NCBI GenBank assembly: GCA_003695455.1
Contig: RFJF01000174.1
Location: forward strand, 1 to 19,549
Source: Chloroflexota bacterium
Lineage (GTDB): Bacteria > Chloroflexota > Anaerolineae > 4572-78 > J111
Direction of reading: 5' to 3'
Length of the DNA stretch: 19,549 bases
Positions 1 through 6,300 of the stretch are shown here, in pieces; position 1 is the stretch's first letter, and every line of letters begins with the position of its first letter. The notes under the pieces are model-generated. The model saw nothing but the letters and a program-made list of their open reading frames with translations, ran no database searches and was not told the origin of the DNA. A program made the translations under genes and the position numbers.

Positions 1-47
1 CATATTCAACACATCAATGATGATACTGGTGTCTCAAAAAAGTCATG

Positions 48-71
48 CCCCACCTTTTCTGTGGGGTTTTT
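48..71 (+). terminator. Intrinsic terminator of a gene off the left edge
   Basis: A 6-bp stem CCCCAC/GTGGGG (48-53 with 61-66) closes a 7-base loop and is followed directly by five T residues (67-71). It precedes the first gene by more than 100 bases, so it most likely ends transcription of a rightward gene outside the window and isolates the CBS-korAB operon. Confidence 0.65.
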
Positions 72-83
72 GCATTTAAACGC

Positions 84-113
84 TTGCCAACACACTAAAA
101 ATACCGTTATTAT
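84..113 (+). promoter_or_regulatory. Candidate sigma-70 promoter for the CBS-korA-korB operon
   Basis: A TTGCCA box (84-89) and a TATTAT box (108-113) are separated by 18 bases, each one mismatch from consensus. The site lies downstream of the upstream terminator and about 75 bases before the first start codon. This is a pattern match in an AT-rich stretch with no transcript data. A second weaker -10-like TAAAAT occurs at 136-141 without a good -35. Confidence 0.35.
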
Positions 114-188
114 TTTTATTTACCAGGACTGTGGTTAAAATATCCAGAAGATGTTATCTCACTGGAAATACAATAAAGGGAAGGTGTT

Positions 189-656
189 ATGAGCCTCAGC
201 AATGATTTTAGGCAGGAGCAAGTAGCTCACTTAGACGTGGGAACGTTTACCCAGGTAGAAACCGGCACACCGGTACAGAAAGTGGTTGAACAAATGCGGC
301 GGGAAAACCGTAATTGCGTGCTGATAACCGATAACGGTGCGTTGGTGGGAATTTTTACCGACCGTGATCTGTTGCGCAAGGTTGTGGATGCCCCGGAAAC
401 ATGGGATCAGGCCATTGACGCGGTTATGACCCCCACCCCCATCACCGTTAAATCTACGGCGCCGGCTCATTTGGCGCTGGATTTAATGGACGAAAAGCAC
501 TTTCGCAATTTGCCGGTAACCGATGAAAATGGCGTGGTGGTGGGAAATCTCACCCATTACGCCATCATCAAATATCTGGCTGACCGTTTTCCGGAAGCCG
601 TGTACAATCTGCCGCCGGAACCCAACCGCGTATCAAAAAATCGAGACGGCGCTTGA
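189..656 (+). CDS. Stand-alone CBS-domain pair protein upstream of korAB
   Basis: A 155-residue soluble protein made almost entirely of a CBS pair (Bateman module): CBS1 at about 16-66, ending in the typical GIFTDRDLLRKV, and CBS2 at about 78-135, starting VMTP and containing HFRNLPV. CBS pairs usually bind adenosine nucleotides or S-adenosylmethionine and tune a partner protein; the Asp in TDRD is typical of ribose-contacting CBS sites. No enzyme domain is attached. An AAGG-containing ribosome site lies just before the ATG. The gene is 65 bases upstream of korA in the same direction. Its CBS2 resembles the CBS2 fused to KorB (both have HFR, a following P, E/D-N/D-G and an aromatic near the end), so it may sense the same ligand and act on the same enzyme. 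That partnership is inferred from position and similarity. Confidence 0.85.
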   Translation: MSLSNDFRQEQVAHLDVGTFTQVETGTPVQKVVEQMRRENRNCVLITDNGALVGIFTDRDLLRKVVDAPETWDQAIDAVMTPTPITVKSTAPAHLALDLMDEKHFRNLPVTDENGVVVGNLTHYAIIKYLADRFPEAVYNLPPEPNRVSKNRDGA

Positions 657-721
657 AAATAGCTACCGGTTGAGGATGATATTATTTTACATGTTGTGTG
701 TAGCAATGGAGAATAATTGTA

Positions 722-2587
722 ATGACAAAACTAAAGGATGCAATATTTGAAGATGTCGAATCAATTACGATTCGATTTGCCGGCGATTCCGGCGATGGAA
801 TGCAGCTAACCGGCACTCAATTTAGCAACAGCGCCGCCATTTTTGGCAACGACATCAGTACCCTGCCTGACTTTCCCGCCGAAATCCGGGCGCCTGCCGG
901 CACGCTGGCCGGGGTTAGCGGATTCCAGGTAAATTTTTCCAGCGAAGATATCCTCACCCCCGGCGACGCGCCGCAAGTGTTGGTGGCTATGAATCCCGCC
1001 GCGCTCAAGGCCAACCTGCCAGACCTGGTCACCGGCGGCACCATTATTGTTAACACCGATGCCTTCACTAAAGGCAATCTAAAAAAAGCCGGCTACACCG
1101 AGAACCCGCTTGAAAATGACAGCCTGAAAGATTATGTGGTCCACAAACTGCCCATCACCTCACTCAACCGCGCCGCACTGGAACACATCGAGGGTCTCAC
1201 CTCAAAAGACATTGACCGCTGCAAAAACTTTTTTGCCCTGGGCCTGACCTTCTGGATTTACGACCGCCCGCTCGACACCTCGCTGGAATTTATTGAACGG
1301 AAGTTTGGCAAAAAACTGCCAATTATTGCCGAAGCCAACAAAACCGCCTTGCAGGCCGGTTACAGTGTGGGGCACAACACCGAAGCCTTTCAAACACGCT
1401 ACCACATTAAACCTGCCAGCCTGGAGCCGGGCCTTTACCGCAAAGTGACCGGCAACGAAGCCACGGCAATGGGCCTGATTACCGCCGCCAAAAAAGCCGG
1501 CAAACCCCTCTTTTACGGAACCTATCCCATCACCCCCGCCAGCGATATTTTGCATTTTCTGGCGGCCCAGAAAAATTTTGATGTCCGCACCTTTCAGGCC
1601 GAAGATGAAATTGCTGCGATGGGTTCCGTTTTAGGCGCAGCCTTTGGCGGCGCATTTGCCGTAACCGGCACCAGTGGCCCCGGCATTGCCCTTAAAAGCG
1701 AGGCCATGAACCTGGGCATTATGCTGGAGCTCCCTATGGTTATTGTCAACGTGCAGCGCGGCGGCCCCAGCACCGGGTTACCCACCAAAACAGAACAGTC
1801 TGACCTGTTGCAAGCCATGTACGGCCGCAACGGCGAAAGCCCCATGCCCGTCCTGGCGCCAGCCACCCCCAGCGATTGCTTTGACATGGCCATCGAGGCC
1901 TTTCGGCTGGCGGTGCGCGCCACCACCCCGGTCTGCATCTTGAGCGACGGCTACCTGGGCAACAGCGCCGAGCCGTGGCTCATCCCCAACCCGGATGATA
2001 TTGAACCCATTGTCGTCACCCACCCCACAGCCCCCAACAGCCAAAACGGCAGTGGCAAATTCCTGCCCTACAAACGTGACCCCGAATCTTTGGGGCGGCC
2101 GTGGGCCATTCCCGGCACACCGGGGCTTGAACACCGTCTGGGGGGGCTGGCCAAACAACCGGAAACCGGCAACGTCTCTTACGTACCGGCAGAAAACCAG
2201 CAAATGAACAACGAACGCGCCGAAAAAGTAGCCCGGCTGGCCAACGTAATTCCGGAACAGGAGGTAGTTGGCCCGCAAAGCGGCGACCTGCTGGTGGTCA
2301 GTTGGGGCAGCACCTTTGGCGCGGTACGCTCGGCAGTGATGCGGTTGCAAAAAGCCGGCAAAACTGTGTCGCACGCGCATATTCGCTACCTCAACCCCTT
2401 CCCCAAAAATATGGGTGATATTCTGGACCGATTTGACCGCATTCTGGTGCCGGAGATGAATATGGGGCAACTCATTATTCTGCTGCGGGGCAAATACGGC
2501 ACGCACAATTTCATTCCCTTTAACAAGGTTCAGGGGCGGCCGTTTACCATCAGCGAAGTTGCCGACCGAATCGAATCGCTACTGTAA
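722..2587 (+). CDS. korA: 2-oxoacid:ferredoxin oxidoreductase, fused gamma-alpha subunit (KorA type)
   Basis: A 621-residue subunit of the thiamine-diphosphate enzyme that oxidatively decarboxylates a 2-oxoacid with CoA and reduces ferredoxin; with KorB it would interconvert 2-oxoglutarate and succinyl-CoA in the cytoplasm. Residues 14-200 form the gamma domain ([13 protein letters not shown] near 19-31, [11 protein letters not shown] near 51-61). From about 244 the alpha pyrimidine-binding domain begins, with YPITPASD at 268-275, the TGTSGPG loop at 315-321 and [17 protein letters not shown] at 345-361. The transketolase C-terminal-like part runs from about 520 to the end. Length and order match the usual gamma-alpha fusion. 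A GGAG sits 10 bases before the ATG. The gene lies 18 bases upstream of korB. Family assignment is firm. The substrate (2-oxoglutarate over pyruvate or branched-chain acids) rests on overall resemblance and the two-gene layout. Confidence 0.93.
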   Translation: MTKLKDAIFEDVESITIRFAGDSGDGMQLTGTQFSNSAAIFGNDISTLPDFPAEIRAPAGTLAGVSGFQVNFSSEDILTPGDAPQVLVAMNPAALKANLPDLVTGGTIIVNTDAFTKGNLKKAGYTENPLENDSLKDYVVHKLPITSLNRAALEHIEGLTSKDIDRCKNFFALGLTFWIYDRPLDTSLEFIERKFGKKLPIIAEANKTALQAGYSVGHNTEAFQTRYHIKPASLEPGLYRKVTGNEATAMGLITAAKKAGKPLFYGTYPITPASDILHFLAAQKNFDVRTFQAEDEIAAMGSVLGAAFGGAFAVTGTSGPGIALKSEAMNLGIMLELPMVIVNVQRGGPSTGLPTKTEQSDLLQAMYGRNGESPMPVLAPATPSDCFDMAIEAFRLAVRATTPVCILSDGYLGNSAEPWLIPNPDDIEPIVVTHPTAPNSQNGSGKFLPYKRDPESLGRPWAIPGTPGLEHRLGGLAKQPETGNVSYVPAENQQMNNERAEKVARLANVIPEQEVVGPQSGDLLVVSWGSTFGAVRSAVMRLQKAGKTVSHAHIRYLNPFPKNMGDILDRFDRILVPEMNMGQLIILLRGKYGTHNFIPFNKVQGRPFTISEVADRIESLL

Positions 2588-2605
2588 ATTACGGAGAAAA
2601 CAAAA

Positions 2606-4111
2606 ATGACCGAAGTAATTCAACTCACCCGCAAAGATTTTGTGTCGGACCAAACGGTACGCTGGTGCCCCGGCTGCGGCGATTACGCTATTCTGGCCCA
2701 AATTCAAAAAGTTCTGCCAGAACTGGGCCGGCCAAAAGAAGACTTTGTCTTTATCTCCGGTATTGGCTGCTCAAGCCGCTTTCCCTACTACATGGACACC
2801 TACGGCATCCACTCTATTCACGGACGCGCCCCCACGCTGGCTACCGGCCTGAAAATTGCCAACCCCAACCTGAGCGTCTGGGTTATTACCGGCGACGGCG
2901 ACGGCCTGTCTATTGGCGGCAACCATTTTGTTCACGTCTTGCGCCGCAACGTTGATTTGAACATTATTCTGTTCAACAACCGCATTTACGGCCTCACCAA
3001 GGGCCAATATTCACCCACATCTGAGCAAGGCAAAATCACCAAATCCTCGCCCATGGGCTCGCTGGAGCAGCCGCTCAACCCCATTTCTGTGGCCATTGGC
3101 GCCGAAGCCACCTTTGTGGCCCGTACGGTTGACACCAATGTGAAACACATGGCCGAAATGTTGCGGCGCGCCGCCGCCCACAAAGGCACATCAATTGTTG
3201 AAGTTTACCAAAACTGCGTAATTTTTAACAACGGCGCGTACAGTTACGCCACAGACTCCAAAACAAAAAGCGAAAACGTGCTGGAGCTTGAACACGGCAA
3301 GCCCATGATTTTTGGCAAAAACCGTGATAAAGGCATTCGGCTGAACGGGCTGAACCCGGAAGTGGTCTCGCTGGATGCGGTGGATGAATCAGAACTGCTG
3401 GTTCACGATGAAACCATGCCGGAACCCAGCCTGGCCTACATGCTCAGCCGGATGCGCCAGCCGGCGTTCCCCGAACCCATTGGCGTTTTCCGCGATGTGC
3501 AAAAACCGGTGTACGAAGAGGGCGTCATGGCCCAGGTAAAGCAGGCCAAAGCCCAAAAAGGTGAAGGCGACCTGGCAAAAATGTACGGCAACGCCGATAC
3601 TTGGGAAGTGGTATCGAGCGAGTTTGACGATGAGTACACCAGCGTGCTGTTCCACGGTGAAAACACCGCCGACCGCGATGTGGCCCACGCGTTGCTCACT
3701 GACACGCTGGCCGACCTCTCGCCCAAAAAACCGCTGACTGCCCACGTGGATATTTCGCTGGCCGACGCGGTAGCCAGGCTCAAAGAAGTCAACGTTGGCT
3801 TTTTGGCGCTGGTAGATGATGACGGCAATCTGGCAGGCGTGTTCACCGAGTGGGATATTTTTACCAAGGTTGCCTGCAAAATCAAAGATATGAGCCAGGA
3901 ACGGGTGAAAGATTACATGACTCCCAATGTGACAACCCTGGGCAGGAGCGATACCATTGCCCATGCGCTGCACCTGATGGCCATTAATCACTTCCGCCAC
4001 ATTCCCATTGTGAACGAAGACGGCAAGCCGGAAGGCGTCATTTCTTTCCGTTCGGTGGTTCATTTTCTTGAAGAAAATTTTGCCCCCGGCAAAACCAACG
4101 GCAAATCGTAA
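2606..4111 (+). CDS. korB: 2-oxoacid:ferredoxin oxidoreductase beta subunit with C-terminal CBS pair (KorB-CBS fusion)
   Basis: A 501-residue protein. Residues 1 to about 335 form the catalytic beta subunit: WCPGCGDY at 20-27, the TPP/Mg site GDGDGLSIGGNH at 96-107, and NNRIYGLTKGQ at 124-134. C21, C24, C55 and C204 fit the four cysteines that hold the single 4Fe-4S cluster of this family. Ordinary KorB proteins are about 280-340 residues. Here about 160 more follow: an acidic linker and then a CBS pair, CBS1 about 375-421 (GVFTEWDIFTKV) and CBS2 about 437-488 (YMTPNVTTL, HFRHIPIVN). The fusion reads straight through with no stop or frameshift. A GGAGA lies 8 bases before the ATG. The CBS pair probably senses adenine nucleotides and adjusts the enzyme to energy charge; this is inferred from general CBS biology. 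Confidence 0.93.
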   Translation: MTEVIQLTRKDFVSDQTVRWCPGCGDYAILAQIQKVLPELGRPKEDFVFISGIGCSSRFPYYMDTYGIHSIHGRAPTLATGLKIANPNLSVWVITGDGDGLSIGGNHFVHVLRRNVDLNIILFNNRIYGLTKGQYSPTSEQGKITKSSPMGSLEQPLNPISVAIGAEATFVARTVDTNVKHMAEMLRRAAAHKGTSIVEVYQNCVIFNNGAYSYATDSKTKSENVLELEHGKPMIFGKNRDKGIRLNGLNPEVVSLDAVDESELLVHDETMPEPSLAYMLSRMRQPAFPEPIGVFRDVQKPVYEEGVMAQVKQAKAQKGEGDLAKMYGNADTWEVVSSEFDDEYTSVLFHGENTADRDVAHALLTDTLADLSPKKPLTAHVDISLADAVARLKEVNVGFLALVDDDGNLAGVFTEWDIFTKVACKIKDMSQERVKDYMTPNVTTLGRSDTIAHALHLMAINHFRHIPIVNEDGKPEGVISFRSVVHFLEENFAPGKTNGKS

Positions 4112-4131
4112 CTCAATTCCAATATAAATTG

Positions 4132-4162
4132 AAAAGCCTCCGCAAATTGCGGAGGCTTTTTT
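4132..4162 (+). terminator. Strong intrinsic terminator after korB
   Basis: A 13-bp perfect stem (4132-4144 with 4148-4160, core GCCTCCGCA/TGCGGAGGC) closes a 3-base AAT loop, and the T-run continues to 4162. It lies 20 bases after the korB stop codon and should end the CBS-korA-korB transcript. The right arm contains GGAGG, which is too far (22 bases) from the queG start to serve as a normal ribosome site. Confidence 0.88.
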
Positions 4163-4177
4163 ATCGTTGCCCACCCC

Positions 4178-5263
4178 ATGAATCTTACCCAACGGATTAA
4201 AGAAAAGGCGCTGGCCCTGGGTTTTGACCTGATTGGCATTGCCCCGGCAACCCGTGCCCCGCACGTGGCCGCCTTTGAACAGTGGCTCAAGCGGGGCTAC
4301 CACGCCCAAATGCAGTGGCTGGCCCGCACCCCGGAACGCCGCACAAACCCGCAGGCTGTGGTGCCGGGTGCGCAATCGGTGGTGGTGGCAGGGTTGAGTT
4401 ACTTTGTGCTCAACCCACCGGCCGAACTGTGGCATGACCCGTCGCGGGGGCGAATTGCCCGCTATGCCTGGGGGCTGGATTATCACGATGTGATGCTGCC
4501 TCGCTTGCGGACTCTGGGCGATTTTATTGAGCAGGAAAGCGGCGGGGTGCGCAGCCGGCGAGCCTATGTGGACACCGGACCGGTACTGGAACGAGGTTTT
4601 GCGGCGCAGGCTGGGCTGGGGTTTATCGGCAAAAACACGCTGCTCATCAGCCCCCGGTTGGGGTCATATCTGTTTTTGGGTGAAATTCTGGTTGACATTG
4701 AGCTGGACTACGACGAACCGGCGGCGGCCGGCGGCGCAACGTGTCAAATCGGGCCGCCGGGCCAATCAAAACGGCGCGGAACATGCGGCAATTGCACCCG
4801 TTGTCTGGATATTTGCCCCACACACGCGTTTCCTGCGCCCTACATTTTAGACAGTAACCGCTGCATTTCTTATTTGACCATCGAACACAAGGGGGCCATT
4901 CCGCCTGAAATGCGCCCCCTGCTGGGCAACTGGATTTACGGTTGCGATGACTGCCAGGAGGTGTGTCCCTGGGTGCGCCGCTACTCAACCCCCACCCGCC
5001 AGGGTTTTCTGCGGTTTGAACCTGACCAGGTTGCGCCCCGGCTGGCAGATTTGCTGGCGCTGGACGAGGCCGCCTTTAGAGCAAGATTCAAAGGCACGCC
5101 CATCAAACGAACCAAACGGCGCGGCCTGCTGCGCAATGTAGCCGTGGCGCTGGGCAACTGGGGCAACCCGGCGGCGCTGCCGGCGCTGAAAACCGCCCTC
5201 ACCGACCCGGAACCTCTCATCCGGGAACACGCAGCGTGGGCCATTGCCCAAATTTCCGGGTAA
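4178..5263 (+). CDS. queG: Epoxyqueuosine reductase QueG
   Basis: A 361-residue cobalamin and iron-sulfur enzyme that reduces epoxyqueuosine to queuosine at the wobble position of GUN-anticodon tRNAs, the last step of the pathway. The N-terminal cobalamin-binding (DUF1730-like) domain runs to about 190 and contains YVDTGPVLERG at 130-140; D132 fits the catalytic Asp. Two 4Fe-4S sets follow: C203, C206, C209, C213 (CGNCTRCLDICP) and C229, C256, C259, C263 (CDDCQEVCPW). Residues 310-360 form a HEAT-like tail ending LIREHAAWAI. The N-terminus matches the family, so this ATG is kept although no Shine-Dalgarno is visible. The gene stands alone, starts 15 bases after the korB terminator and is convergent with the next gene. 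No other queuosine gene is present. Confidence 0.94.
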   Translation: MNLTQRIKEKALALGFDLIGIAPATRAPHVAAFEQWLKRGYHAQMQWLARTPERRTNPQAVVPGAQSVVVAGLSYFVLNPPAELWHDPSRGRIARYAWGLDYHDVMLPRLRTLGDFIEQESGGVRSRRAYVDTGPVLERGFAAQAGLGFIGKNTLLISPRLGSYLFLGEILVDIELDYDEPAAAGGATCQIGPPGQSKRRGTCGNCTRCLDICPTHAFPAPYILDSNRCISYLTIEHKGAIPPEMRPLLGNWIYGCDDCQEVCPWVRRYSTPTRQGFLRFEPDQVAPRLADLLALDEAAFRARFKGTPIKRTKRRGLLRNVAVALGNWGNPAALPALKTALTDPEPLIREHAAWAIAQISG

Positions 5264-5300
5264 ACAAAAAGGGCCGCCCGGTTGGGGGCAGGCCCTCACT
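5264..5300. terminator. Hairpin between convergent genes, probable bidirectional terminator
   Basis: AGGGCCGCCC (5270-5279) pairs with GGGC (5286-5289) and GGCCCT (5291-5296), leaving A5290 bulged and a 6-base loop. Read on the minus strand the hairpin is followed by TTTTTGTTTA, a good U-tract for the leftward operon. Read on the plus strand it is followed by the weaker CACTTGTTTTGTTT. It fills the 57-base gap between the stop of queG and the stop of the leftward gene. Confidence 0.7.
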
Positions 5301-5320
5301 TGTTTTGTTTGCCGGCGGTG

Positions 5321-5674
5321 CTATTCTGCGTCTGACGATTCCCCGGCCTGTTTCCAACTGAGCGAAATTTTAAATTGTCCTTCATCGCGGGTTTTTGAAA
5401 CCAGCGCCCCGGCTTCGGCATCAACTTTTACTGAAAAATCAACTGATGCCGCGCTGGGGGTTTGGTCCATACTTTGCAAGGTGTCAACCACGCCGTTGGC
5501 GCAACCCCGAATGGTTTGCAGCAGTTGGTCAAACGCATCGGCGTTGTCCGCGCCCGAAACATTGGTAGGTGACGTGGCAGGGCGGGTGAAACCGGGAGTG
5601 GGCCGGCTGGTATCGGCCACTTCAATACGCAGAGTTGCGCCATCTTTGGTTTTTGTTTCAATGTAATGAATCAT
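5321..5674 (-). CDS. Small Trypco1-like (CU044_2847-like) protein
   Basis: A 117-residue soluble protein with no signal peptide or membrane segment. The N-terminus (3-20) looks like a beta hairpin. Residues 22-42 are Thr/Pro/Ser-rich, and 46-68 form a helix. Residues 76-107 carry the most telling stretch, beginning ASVDFSVKVDAEAGALVS and ending FKISLSW. This resembles the C-terminal half of the Trypco1 (trypsin-co-occurring domain 1, CU044_2847) family, in which a V-x-F-x-x-K-[LV]-x-A-E-A-G-A core and a final strand are typical. Such proteins are described beside trypsin-like proteases and NTPase-based conflict or regulated systems; their biochemical role is unknown to me. It is the last gene of the leftward set, 137 bases after the 148-residue gene, with AAGGAG 6 bases before the ATG. 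The assignment is recall of a pattern and not a search result. Confidence 0.7.
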   Translation of the reverse strand: MIHYIETKTKDGATLRIEVADTSRPTPGFTRPATSPTNVSGADNADAFDQLLQTIRGCANGVVDTLQSMDQTPSAASVDFSVKVDAEAGALVSKTRDEGQFKISLSWKQAGESSDAE

Positions 5675-5772
5675 TCAATACTCCTTGGAAATAGGATTCA
5701 GGGGTTGGGAGTCAGGAATCAGCTACTTTTCAATTGATTCTGCACATACTGAGCAGAAAACAGAAAATGGCG

Positions 5773-5789
5773 TCTTGCAACCGGCAAGA
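5773..5789 (-). terminator. Weak hairpin between two leftward genes
   Basis: TCTTGC and GCAAGA form a 6-bp stem with a 5-base loop, 22 bases after the stop of the 148-residue gene. On the minus strand it is followed by CGCCATTTTCTGTTTTCTG, which is T-rich but lacks a clean run. It could be a partial terminator or a processing site lowering expression of the last gene. The rest of the 137-base gap shows nothing clear. Confidence 0.25.
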
Positions 5790-5811
5790 TTCTAATTTCT
5801 GATATCCGCGC

Positions 5812-6258
5812 TTACACCAGCGATGCCAGCGCTTCGTACAGGCTTTTGAAGGTGCGCAGTTTCTGCACCTCTTTTTGGCCCTCTGCTGTGGCTTCCGGGC
5901 TGCCAAGCATGGCCTTCCAGCCGGTGCTGACCCGCATCAGGGTGAGCTGGCCGTCAAATTGTTCGGCGGCTTTTTGTTCGGCCTGGCGGAGCAGTTTGGG
6001 CAGGCGGGGTGTGTTTTCATCGGCTTCAGACAGGTCAGCCGTACTCCAGACATCGGGTTCCGGCTCCAGTAAAAATTTGTCACGGGCGCTGTCGTACTGC
6101 AAGCCCATCAACTTGCCGTTTGGCAAAACCAGCCAGCTTGAGCGATCTTCCGGCTCGTGAAGCTGCCACATGCCGGTATTGTCGTTGTGGGTGGCTTCTA
6201 CCAGCATGTTGCCGTCTAGCAAGTAAAGTTGGCCCTCTTTGAGATTAAGTTCTGCCAT
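5812..6258 (-). CDS. Unrecognised 148-residue protein
   Basis: I do not recognise a family. The protein is soluble, acidic and has no cysteines, signal peptide or membrane segment. Residues 1-70 look beta-rich, with repeated turn-strand units (EGQLYLLDGNML, MWQLHEPEDRSSWLVLPNG, GLQYDSARDKFLLEPEP). Residues 85-103 form a charged helix (LRQAEQKAAEQF), and 105-148 contain TGWKAMLGSPE and a terminal helix. It starts 42 bases after the membrane-protein gene with GGAGGA 8 bases before the ATG, so co-transcription with it is very likely. Tryptophans recur in the N-terminal part (W31, W42). A partner or adaptor of the membrane protein is possible, but only position supports that. Confidence 0.75.
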   Translation of the reverse strand: MAELNLKEGQLYLLDGNMLVEATHNDNTGMWQLHEPEDRSSWLVLPNGKLMGLQYDSARDKFLLEPEPDVWSTADLSEADENTPRLPKLLRQAEQKAAEQFDGQLTLMRVSTGWKAMLGSPEATAEGQKEVQKLRTFKSLYEALASLV

Positions 6259-6300
6259 AATCCATTCCTCCGGATGTGTGAGATGGGTTTTTTGTGTGAT

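Noticed and set aside
1778..2506. Minus-strand open frame of about 242 codons inside korA
   Set aside because: Shadow of the conserved alpha-subunit sequence; no ribosome site or family resemblance.
722..4111. Assignment of korAB as pyruvate:ferredoxin oxidoreductase
   Set aside because: The two-gene gamma-alpha plus beta layout, with no separate delta ferredoxin subunit, fits 2-oxoglutarate or broad 2-oxoacid enzymes better; the exact substrate remains open.
3389..4486. Long minus-strand open frame (about 365 codons) opposite korB and queG
   Set aside because: It spans the korB terminator and two well-supported genes on the other strand and has composition typical of an antisense shadow (His/Gly/Phe-rich) with no domain.
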